Notes under the pieces: generated by a model
What the model saw: the letters and a program-made list of their open reading frames with translations, nothing else
Database searches by the model: none
Told to the model about the DNA's origin: nothing
Translations under genes and position numbers: made by a program
Shown here: positions 1 through 5,183 of the stretch, in pieces
How positions within the stretch are numbered: position 1 is the first letter of the stretch
Layout: each line of letters starts with the position of its first letter
Origin: Helicobacteraceae bacterium
GTDB lineage: Bacteria; Campylobacterota; Campylobacteria; Campylobacterales; Sulfurimonadaceae
DNA: 7,347 nt
Assembly (NCBI GenBank): GCA_030596305.1
Contig: JAUVKK010000042.1
Span: 1 to 7,347 of the forward strand
Direction of reading: 5' to 3'

Positions 1-56
1 GATGAACAGCCTGTAATAATAAAAAGAGTTAACAGAGGCAGAAATAGACGTCTCAT
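1..56 (-). CDS. N-terminus of a lipoprotein, cut by the left window edge
   Basis: The minus strand from 56 downward reads [18 protein letters not shown], then an incomplete serine codon at the edge. This is a textbook lipoprotein signal peptide: two arginines, a hydrophobic core, and the lipobox I-T-G-C with the lipidated cysteine at residue 17. The ATG (56-54) shares its A with the trpC stop, giving a TAATG junction. A GGGGAG ribosome-binding site lies at 62-67, five bases before the start. Only 18 codons are visible, so no mature domain or function can be assigned. It is presumably the fifth gene of the minus-strand operon, translationally coupled to trpC. Being a lipoprotein is well supported; its identity is unknown. 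Confidence 0.8.
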   Translation of the reverse strand, partial: MRRLFLPLLTLFIITGCS

Positions 57-847
57 TAACACTCCCCTGTTTTCAGACAACGAACGGCACTTTCAACATC
101 ATCTTGACGCATCAGTGACTCACCGACCAAAAAGGCATCAACACCCGCTTTGTTAAGATCTTCAAGTTGACCATGCTCATAGATACCGCTCTCAGCCACA
201 ATTATCTTACCGTTTGGAATAAGCGGGATCAATTCATAACAGAGATTCATATTCATCTCAAAAGTCTGCAGGTTTCGGTGGTTAATACCGATAATATCTG
301 CACCCGAAAAGATCGCTTTGGTCAGATCAGCCTTGTCATGCACTTCAACAAGAGCTTCCATACCCAGGTGACGTGTATAGTTGAGCAGGTGTTTCAGCTC
401 TTTACGAGAGAGCGCTGCTGCGATAAGAAGGACGAAGTCTGCACCATGAACAAGTGCTTCTACAAGCTGGTACTCTGAGACGATAAAATCTTTACGAAGC
501 AGTGGAATACCGACATAACGGCGAAGACCAGAAAGGTAGTCAAGACTGCCTTGGAAATAGTGTGGTTCAGTTAGAACAGAGATGGCACTTGCACCACCAC
601 GCTCATACGCTTGGCCAATTGCCAGAGGGTCAAAGTCTTCACGAATTACGCCCTTAGAAGGACTCGCTTTTTTCACTTCAGTGATAATACGATATTTGTC
701 CTCTTCTGTCGACTTTAAAAAAGGGATGACGTCACGCGGTGCACGTGCGTTAAATGCAAGTGAACGTCCCAACCACTCCATTGAAAAATCTTTTTCGCGA
801 ATGGCTAAGTCCTCTTTGGTCTTGGCAATAATCTCATCTAATATCAT
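56..847 (-). CDS. trpC: Indole-3-glycerol phosphate synthase
   Basis: This cytoplasmic enzyme of tryptophan biosynthesis closes the ring of CdRP to give indole-3-glycerol phosphate, releasing CO2 and water. The 263 residues match the usual length of a single-domain TrpC, with no fused TrpF. Signatures of the (beta/alpha)8 family appear in order: [10 protein letters not shown] (57-66, catalytic E57 and K59), LLRKDFIV (catalytic K119), ALVEVH (E168), GINHRNL (N189) and VAESGI (E219, S220), then the phosphate-binding VGESLM near 241-246. All expected catalytic positions are present, so it should be active. The ATG overlaps the TGA of the upstream TPR gene (ATGA), with AAGGA at 858-862. No other trp gene is visible nearby; it sits as an orphan among lipoprotein and RNA-modification genes. 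Confidence 0.97.
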   Translation of the reverse strand: MILDEIIAKTKEDLAIREKDFSMEWLGRSLAFNARAPRDVIPFLKSTEEDKYRIITEVKKASPSKGVIREDFDPLAIGQAYERGGASAISVLTEPHYFQGSLDYLSGLRRYVGIPLLRKDFIVSEYQLVEALVHGADFVLLIAAALSRKELKHLLNYTRHLGMEALVEVHDKADLTKAIFSGADIIGINHRNLQTFEMNMNLCYELIPLIPNGKIIVAESGIYEHGQLEDLNKAGVDAFLVGESLMRQDDVESAVRCLKTGEC

Positions 848-2136
848 TTTTTAGTTTTCCTTTTTATACACTTGTTAATTGCTTTACGGTGTGCTTTGAC
901 CTCTGGATCGTCTGCACCGAGGAGTTCAACGACTCTATCCATCAAGGCATCTGCTTTCTCACACTCACCCTGTTTATAATATCCCCAGGCAAGAGAGTCG
1001 ATAAAGTAGCCTGAATCCGGCTCAATCGCCAAAGCCCTTTTGACATAGTCGATCCCAACACTTACATTTCGGTCATGTTCGATCATACAGTAGCCGAGAT
1101 AGTTCAGGTAGTACCCCTCTTCTTTGACCTCAACAACCTTAGTAAGATCACCGATAACACTGTCCAAAAGTTTTTTATCACCTCTGTTTTTAGCTGCTTC
1201 GTACTGATAGATCGCTTTTTGACCAAGATAGTCGATCTCACCCGTCTCTTCATACAGCTTTTGTGAAAGAGTGATCGCTTTAGAGTAGACTTTTTCACTG
1301 GTATAGATCTTTAATAACAGCTCATCATTTGTATTGGTACGTTCTAAAAACTGCGTCAGTTCCGGTACTTTTTTCGCATTCCAATAGAGTTGTATCAATA
1401 TACCTGCATTGTACTCTGTCGGTTCAAGGTCATAGAGCTTAGGGTAGTTGTTCAACAGTCCCTCTTCATCTTGCTGGGCACCGTAAAATGCGATTAAGCG
1501 TTTGGTCAACAGAAGTGAGTACCCAAGATGTTTACTGTGTTCCTCGACTCTGGCTATCGCCTGATAAGGATTATTCATATTGGTATAAATGATCACTGCG
1601 ATCTTGTCAAGAGCCTTCTCTGAATAGTTAAGCTGATAGGCCTCTTCAAGTGCTGCCAAAGCTTTTATATAATCTTTTTCCGCAAGATAGACTTCTGCCA
1701 ACATAAGATAATTCAATTCGGTAGGACTTTTTTCAACTAAACCGAGTGCCTCTTTTTTTGCTGTGTCAATCTCTTTTTTAGCCAACAGTGCGACAATAAG
1801 ATAACGCAGACTCTCTTCTGTGAGCTCTTCGCCGTTTTGACGTCGGTCATTCAGACGGACAATAACATCATTATAATACCGGCCCTTCATTAAGGCACTC
1901 ATAGCGTGATCCTGATAGATCTCATCTTTAGTTTTTTCAAACAAAAGATCGTAGTAGCCTACAGCTTCTGCACTGTTATTGCGATTTTGCGCGTCAAAGG
2001 CAAAGAGGACCAGTGTGTTTTCATCAACATACATCGGCTCGTCTTGCTGTTTAACAGTCGTCCCTGAAGGAGAGTGTGTGGAGCATCCGTTAAAGACCAG
2101 AAAAGCCAATAATGGAAAGAGTAATACTTTATACAT
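844..2136 (-). CDS. TPR-repeat lipoprotein
   Basis: A 430-residue tetratricopeptide-repeat protein, probably anchored to a membrane as a lipoprotein. From the chosen start the N-terminus is [19 protein letters not shown], a signal peptide ending in N-G-C with Cys18 as the lipidation site; the lipobox is imperfect because position -3 is Phe. A canonical TPR lies near 141-174 (Y-L-A-E--D--KA motif). A C-terminal pair near 345-405 contains NYLGY and [11 protein letters not shown], typical of the last repeats of bacterial TPR lipoproteins; helical repeats of the same kind probably fill the middle. The frame stays open upstream to a GTG at 2169, but the ATG at 2136 is preferred because AGGGA sits six bases upstream and the signal peptide begins there. 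It overlaps the YkgJ-like gene by 8 nt and trpC by 4 nt. Partners are unknown; TPRs usually mediate protein-protein contacts, here presumably in the envelope. Confidence 0.85.
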   Translation of the reverse strand: MYKVLLFPLLAFLVFNGCSTHSPSGTTVKQQDEPMYVDENTLVLFAFDAQNRNNSAEAVGYYDLLFEKTKDEIYQDHAMSALMKGRYYNDVIVRLNDRRQNGEELTEESLRYLIVALLAKKEIDTAKKEALGLVEKSPTELNYLMLAEVYLAEKDYIKALAALEEAYQLNYSEKALDKIAVIIYTNMNNPYQAIARVEEHSKHLGYSLLLTKRLIAFYGAQQDEEGLLNNYPKLYDLEPTEYNAGILIQLYWNAKKVPELTQFLERTNTNDELLLKIYTSEKVYSKAITLSQKLYEETGEIDYLGQKAIYQYEAAKNRGDKKLLDSVIGDLTKVVEVKEEGYYLNYLGYCMIEHDRNVSVGIDYVKRALAIEPDSGYFIDSLAWGYYKQGECEKADALMDRVVELLGADDPEVKAHRKAINKCIKRKTKK

Positions 2137-2509
2137 CGATAATCCCTGGACATTCAAGTTTGAGTTCACCTAGGTGGGTCTTAAAGTAGTCCCAAAAAGG
2201 AAAGGTTCTGCACTGCATCGGTCGCGCTTCATACACACCGCAGCCGCCGGCCTTGCGGTCAAAGAAAATACAGTCATGCGACATACCGACGATATCTTCT
2301 TTCAATGAAAACTTATACCCTTTTTTAAGCAGGTATGTTGAACGAAACAGCTTCTCATCGAGTTTAAGATGAGATGCCAGAGCAGTGATCTCTTGGGGTG
2401 AAACAAAGATGTTGCCGCTTTCACCGGTACAGCAGCGCCCTTCACAGGTGTCACAAGCAGATGGAACAAAAGCATAATCAAAGCCGTCTTGGCGCATTAG
2501 ATCTGACAT
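2129..2509 (-). CDS. YkgJ-family cysteine-cluster (putative metal-binding) protein
   Basis: This small 126-residue protein has the cysteine layout of the YkgJ / CxxCxxxCC family, annotated as zinc- or iron-chelating. Visible ligand candidates are C19, C22, C26 and C27 (C-x2-C-x3-CC), then C80, C90, C100 in the ARPMQCRTFPFW block, and C120 in the closing ECPGI. All eight cysteines typical of the family are present. There is no signal peptide, so it is probably cytoplasmic. The precise role of this family is not established; a metal or Fe-S site is inferred. The start is slightly ambiguous: the ATG at 2509 has a GAGGA 13 bases upstream and overlaps the methyltransferase end by 13 nt, while Met5 (ATG 2497) forms a TAATG junction with that stop but has no clear ribosome-binding site. 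The gene overlaps the TPR lipoprotein start by 8 nt. Confidence 0.88.
   Translation of the reverse strand: MSDLMRQDGFDYAFVPSACDTCEGRCCTGESGNIFVSPQEITALASHLKLDEKLFRSTYLLKKGYKFSLKEDIVGMSHDCIFFDRKAGGCGVYEARPMQCRTFPFWDYFKTHLGELKLECPGIIDV
2143..2147 (-). promoter_or_regulatory. Ribosome-binding site fixing the TPR lipoprotein start
   Basis: AGGGA on the minus strand lies six bases before the ATG at 2136, inside the end of the upstream cysteine-cluster gene. The alternative GTG at 2169 would add 11 residues ahead of a signal peptide that is already complete. The site therefore decides the start. Confidence 0.6.
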
Positions 2510-3192
2510 CGTAATGTATGTGTCCTCGCTTTAGAATAGATAGCTGCCGCCTCATCAGAGTAAACATCTCCCTCAAAGGCAAAAAAAGGGTGCCATACCT
2601 TCATCAGGGATTTTGAGTTTTTACGAGCATGGACCATCACAATTGAGGCCTTTCTGTCACGTTTAGAGTGGACGAATTGTACATCAACAACTCTTAATTT
2701 TGCGTTGTCCAAGGCCGCACACAAAAGCCCGAACTGCTGGGCATCATAACAGAAGATAAAATGGCCCTGCGATCGTAAAAGTGATGCGGCCTTCTTAACA
2801 AACTTTTCAATAGGCAAGTGTACGTTATAACGCGCAGTATGAATGATCTCATCCTCACTCCGCGAAGCCCCTTCATGGTAAAACGGAGGATTTGAAACAA
2901 TGTATTCAAATCCTTTTTCATCTTCATATTCCAAAAAGTCTGTTTGATGGAGCGTGTAAGAGATATTATTGACCTCAGCATTCTTCGTCGCCAAAAAAGT
3001 AAAAACATCTTGTTTCTCAACAGCAACAAGCTCAACCCTTGGGTTGTCTCTCGCAACAAGCAGTCCAACCACCCCGCTCCCTGCTCCAACATCAAGCATA
3101 CGACCTCTTGGTTTGAACGAGGAGATAAAGTCGTACAAGAAGAGAGAATCACTGTTATAACGATACCCTGTATCAGGTTGATAAAACAGCAT
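2497..3192 (-). CDS. trmN6: tRNA1(Val) adenine-37 N6-methyltransferase-like protein (TrmN6/YfiC family)
   Basis: A class I SAM-dependent methyltransferase of 231 residues, close to the size of E. coli YfiC/TrmN6, which makes m6A37 in tRNA1(Val). The SAM-binding motif I is DVGAGSG (34-40), the acidic motif II ends at E59-K60, and the catalytic N6-adenine motif IV is NPPFY (101-105). QPDTGYRYNSDS at the start, TARY (119-122) and the C-terminal GDVYSDEA fit the YfiC pattern rather than HemK/PrmC. The frame runs open to 3423, but the extra 77 residues are low-complexity and lie opposite kdsB. The ATG at 3192 has AGGAG at 3198-3202, five bases away, and starts the conserved domain, so it is chosen. 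It is the first gene of the minus-strand operon. The family is well supported; the exact tRNA target is inferred. Confidence 0.87.
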   Translation of the reverse strand: MLFYQPDTGYRYNSDSLFLYDFISSFKPRGRMLDVGAGSGVVGLLVARDNPRVELVAVEKQDVFTFLATKNAEVNNISYTLHQTDFLEYEDEKGFEYIVSNPPFYHEGASRSEDEIIHTARYNVHLPIEKFVKKAASLLRSQGHFIFCYDAQQFGLLCAALDNAKLRVVDVQFVHSKRDRKASIVMVHARKNSKSLMKVWHPFFAFEGDVYSDEAAAIYSKARTHTLRCQI

Positions 3193-3197
3193 TCTCT

Positions 3198-3202
3198 CTC
3201 CT
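3198..3202 (-). promoter_or_regulatory. Ribosome-binding site fixing the methyltransferase start
   Basis: AGGAG on the minus strand with a five-base spacer (AGAGA) before the ATG at 3192. It is one of the strongest Shine-Dalgarno sequences in the window. It rules against the much longer frame beginning at 3423. Confidence 0.75.
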
Positions 3203-3204
3203 CT

Positions 3205-3233
3205 TTGTCCGCTTATTGAGCCTATGATATAAT
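3205..3233 (+). promoter_or_regulatory. Predicted sigma-70-type promoter of kdsB
   Basis: A perfect TATAAT -10 box occurs at 3228-3233. A TTGTCC hexamer (4 of 6 to the TTGACA consensus) lies at 3205-3210, separated by exactly 17 bases. Transcription would start near 3240, leaving a leader of about 35 nt before the kdsB ATG at 3275. The call rests on sequence match only. Confidence 0.6.
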
Positions 3234-3246
3234 TACCAAAATTATA
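3228..3246. repeat. Inverted repeat joining the two divergent -10 boxes
   Basis: TATAATT (3228-3234) and AATTATA (3240-3246) are perfect 7-bp inverted arms around ACCAA. Each arm contains the -10 box of one of the two divergent transcripts. RNA polymerase bound at one side would probably occlude the other, or a regulator could bind the dyad. The symmetry may also be just a by-product of two facing TATAAT boxes. Confidence 0.55.
3241..3246 (-). promoter_or_regulatory. Predicted -10 element of the minus-strand operon
   Basis: ATTATA on the plus strand is TATAAT on the minus strand, about 50 bases upstream of the methyltransferase ATG. No convincing -35 hexamer is visible 16-18 bases further upstream, where the sequence already carries the kdsB ribosome-binding site; weak -35 boxes are common in Campylobacterota promoters. 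It is the only obvious promoter for the five-gene operon within the window. Confidence 0.5.
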
Positions 3247-3262
3247 CCCTACAAGGGTGAAT

Positions 3263-3267
3263 AGAGG
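3263..3267 (+). promoter_or_regulatory. Ribosome-binding site fixing the KdsB start
   Basis: AGAGG is followed by a seven-base spacer to the ATG at 3275. The longer frame starting with GTG at 3257 would place this site inside the coding region and add six residues ahead of the family's usual N-terminus. Confidence 0.7.
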
Positions 3268-3274
3268 CTTTTTA

Positions 3275-4000
3275 ATGATCATTATTCCGGCACGCATGGC
3301 ATCAACCCGTTTTCCCAACAAAGTCCTAGCAGATATTGGCGGTTTGCCAATGGTCGTCCGTACAGCAAAACAGGTGATGCATCTCGACGACGTTGTTGTC
3401 GCTGCAGATGATGAGAAGATCATCGAAGTGTGTAAAGATCACGGCATTAAAGCCATGCTTACTTCTACAACACATAAAAGCGGGACAGACCGTATTAATG
3501 AGTGCGCCCAACTGCTCGACATTGATGACAGTGAACTGGTCATCAACATCCAGGCAGATGAGCCTTTTATTGAACCTGAGGTACTCACTTTACTTATAAG
3601 CCGTCTTAAGAGTATTCAAGATAATGGGCGTGAGTTTATTATGGGCAGCTGTTACAACGCTATCAATGCCGAAGCGGCAGAAGATCCTAACCTGGTCAAA
3701 GTTGTTATGGATGCTGATCATAACGCTATCTACTTCTCGCGTTCGCAGATCCCTTACAACCGCAGCGGTGCAGCAACCTACTTTGGCCATATCGGTATCT
3801 ACGGTTTTACCAAAAAGAGCCTGCACACCTTCTGTTCACTCGATGATGCCCCCATCGAAGACATCGAAAAACTAGAACAGCTACGTGCGATCTATCATGG
3901 TGAAAAAATATCCATGGTCAAAGTAGCCAGTACCGGTTTCGGTATCGATACCAAAGAGGATCTTGAACGGGCCAAAGAGATCTTTTTAAATGAGAAATAG
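3275..4000 (+). CDS. kdsB: 3-deoxy-manno-octulosonate cytidylyltransferase (CMP-KDO synthetase)
   Basis: This cytoplasmic enzyme activates KDO with CTP to CMP-KDO for assembly of the LPS inner core, releasing pyrophosphate. The 241 residues compare with about 248 for E. coli KdsB. The N-terminal nucleotide-binding stretch is PARMASTRFPNK (5-16), followed by HKSGTDR (67-73), the metal- and nucleotide-binding QADEPFI (93-99), YFSR..IP (153-160), HIGIYGF (172-178), the EKLEQLR helix (198-204), and GIDTKEDL (223-230), whose Asp225 corresponds to the second metal ligand. The start at 3275 is chosen over GTG 3257 on the ribosome-binding site and the family N-terminus MIIIPAR. It is transcribed divergently from the methyltransferase operon, and the next lipoprotein begins directly after its TAG. 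It indicates a Gram-negative, KDO-containing envelope. Confidence 0.96.
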   Translation: MIIIPARMASTRFPNKVLADIGGLPMVVRTAKQVMHLDDVVVAADDEKIIEVCKDHGIKAMLTSTTHKSGTDRINECAQLLDIDDSELVINIQADEPFIEPEVLTLLISRLKSIQDNGREFIMGSCYNAINAEAAEDPNLVKVVMDADHNAIYFSRSQIPYNRSGAATYFGHIGIYGFTKKSLHTFCSLDDAPIEDIEKLEQLRAIYHGEKISMVKVASTGFGIDTKEDLERAKEIFLNEK

Positions 4001-4579
4001 ATGTTGAAACTGCTTTTATCACTTTTTTTCCTGCTCACAGTGAGCGGTTGCGTTCATGACATCTCTGTAGCACCCGAACTCTCTAAAATTCAAAAAACCC
4101 GCCCTGTCACTATCCACAGAACCGTTGCCTACTATATTCCGCCAGATCTCTATAAACTGAGTGTTGTCACTCCGGGCGGGAACAATGATGAGCTTAGATA
4201 CAGTCCGTATCAAGACACTGAGGCCTCTTTAAAAAAAGTCCTGAAGAATGTATTTACCAAGGTTTACAAAATCGACTCACTCAATGATGAGACGATCAAA
4301 ATGCATAATATACGATTTGTATTTATCCCAGCCATCGAAACGATGTCATCATCTAACTCTAATGTTGACTGGCAGCCTACAAAGTTCAATATGATCCTAA
4401 AGGTAAAAGTTCTAAATGCGGATAAAAACGAACTGTTTACAACCTATGCCCAAGGTAAAGGAGTCGCAAACTTCGGACGCTATCAAGACAACCCCACCTA
4501 TGCTGTCGAGGTAGCCTCACGTTCAGCCTTCCTGCAATTCCAAGATGAGATCATCACAAAAAGAAAGCGCTTTAAATAG
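4001..4579 (+). CDS. Uncharacterised lipoprotein downstream of kdsB
   Basis: A 192-residue predicted lipoprotein. The signal peptide MLKLLLSLFFLLTVSGC ends in the good lipobox V-S-G-C with lipidated Cys17, and residues just after it (VHDI) contain no Asp at +2, which would allow outer-membrane sorting if Lol rules apply. The mature part has a YYIPPDL segment, then TPGGNNDELRYSPYQD (about 58-73), then an amphipathic stretch and beta-like segments (IRFVFIPAI, MILKVKVL), and ends in the basic KRKRFK. I do not recognise the family; the layout recalls small envelope-assembly lipoproteins of the YajG kind, but this is only an impression. The ATG directly abuts the kdsB TAG with only a weak GAG upstream, so translation is probably coupled. 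Co-expression with kdsB suggests an envelope role. Confidence 0.82.
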   Translation: MLKLLLSLFFLLTVSGCVHDISVAPELSKIQKTRPVTIHRTVAYYIPPDLYKLSVVTPGGNNDELRYSPYQDTEASLKKVLKNVFTKVYKIDSLNDETIKMHNIRFVFIPAIETMSSSNSNVDWQPTKFNMILKVKVLNADKNELFTTYAQGKGVANFGRYQDNPTYAVEVASRSAFLQFQDEIITKRKRFK

Positions 4580-4718
4580 CGTACTTTTCTATCCCTTTCT
4601 CTTTATCAAAAATATATCACCCTCAATAGACTTTTTGACTTAAACAAAAAAGTTAAGTCTATTATAAATAACTAGGTGTTATCATATAGATAATTACATA
4701 TAATAAAAAGGATATCTA
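4580..4718 (+). promoter_or_regulatory. 139-nt upstream region of the cytochrome gene, with dyads and candidate promoter
   Basis: This AT-rich spacer holds several symmetric elements. AATAGACTT (4625-4633) pairs with AAGTCTATT (4655-4663), a perfect 9-bp inverted repeat; nested in it GACTTAA (4637-4643) pairs with TTAAGTC (4653-4659). TTGACT at 4635-4640 resembles a -35 box, and TATTAT (4660-4665) or TATAAA (4663-4668) could be the -10, though the spacings of 19 or 22 bases are longer than ideal. Two short dyads follow in the probable leader: ATAAC-N5-GTTAT (4668-4682) and TTATC-N5-GATAA (4679-4693). AAGGA at 4708-4712 is the cytochrome ribosome-binding site. No clear rho-independent terminator for the kdsB unit is seen, since no T tract follows the hairpin. 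Confidence 0.45.
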
Positions 4719-5084
4719 ATGAAAAAGAGATGGTTGTTTATGGCACTTTTAAGTACCGCTACACTACTCACAGCTTCTGATGCTGGGGCTAAACTTTCTG
4801 AAGAGAAGTGTACATCTTGTCACATGACCTCTTCAAGTTCAGCAAAACTAAAAGATGGCAAAATGCACGCGCCCCCAATGTGGGGTGTTATGAAAAAAGT
4901 GAAAAACCATTTTAAAACAAAAGAAGAAGGTATCGCTTTTATTACGGACTACACAATGTATCCGGCAGAAGAGAAGATGATCTTTCCTGAAGCGACTAAA
5001 GAGTATTTTGGGCTAATGCCTTCGATGAGAGAGACGGTAACGAACGAAGAGATGAAACTTATCGCAGAGTACCTTTACCGTTAG
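4719..5084 (+). CDS. Secreted monohaem c-type cytochrome
   Basis: A 121-residue periplasmic electron carrier with one covalently bound haem. It has a Sec signal peptide (basic MKKR, hydrophobic core, likely cleavage after A-G-A at residue 24), so the mature protein has about 97 residues. The haem-attachment motif is CTSCH at 31-35, with His35 as proximal ligand. A class I cytochrome c layout is suggested by the C-terminal LMPSM (99-103), where Met100 is the likely distal ligand, followed by the closing helix EEMKLIAEYLY (110-120). The APPMWGVMKKVK stretch (51-62) is distinctive. AAGGA six bases before the ATG supports the start. It stands alone with its own upstream region and is convergent with the PKD genes; its redox partner is not in the window. 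Confidence 0.92.
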   Translation: MKKRWLFMALLSTATLLTASDAGAKLSEEKCTSCHMTSSSSAKLKDGKMHAPPMWGVMKKVKNHFKTKEEGIAFITDYTMYPAEEKMIFPEATKEYFGLMPSMRETVTNEEMKLIAEYLYR

Positions 5085-5183
5085 AGTTCTGCGTTTATAA
5101 CGAAATAGGCATATTTAGATTATATTGACAGTCTGAATATGCTGCCTTAGGAGAGTTCCTCCGCAACACTTTAAACATTCCTG
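5085..5183. terminator. Convergent intergenic gap with a long hairpin, possible bidirectional terminator
   Basis: Between the convergent cytochrome and PKD genes, GCATATTTAGA (5109-5119) can pair with TCTGAATATGC (5132-5142): an 11-bp stem with one G-U pair and a 12-nt loop, extendable by a further G-U pair. Neither side shows a proper T tract (the minus side continues CTATTTCG), so an intrinsic terminator is possible but not convincing. A smaller AGGA-N4-TCCT dyad sits at 5149-5160. Confidence 0.4.

Noticed and set aside
167..478. Open frame of 103 codons on the plus strand
   Set aside because: It lies entirely antisense to trpC, whose frame carries all catalytic motifs; its protein has no recognisable features and no good ribosome-binding site was noted.
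582..854. Open frame of 90 codons on the plus strand
   Set aside because: Antisense shadow of the trpC N-terminal half; low-complexity Ser/Arg-rich translation.
2694..3152. Open frame of 152 codons on the minus strand inside the methyltransferase
   Set aside because: Same strand, other frame; the methyltransferase frame has the SAM and NPPFY motifs, while this one has none.
4637..4659. Possible CRP/FNR-type operator (paired TTAA half-sites)
   Set aside because: The half-sites are ten bases apart rather than the four-base spacing of CRP/FNR-family sites, so no specific regulator can be named.
4678..4697. Possible Fur box in the cytochrome leader (GATAAT-like stretch)
   Set aside because: Only one reasonable hexamer matches; the rest departs from the GATAAT repeat pattern.
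4699..4704. TATAAT as the cytochrome -10 box
   Set aside because: Transcription would start at or inside the ribosome-binding site, leaving no usable leader; it is probably chance in AT-rich sequence.
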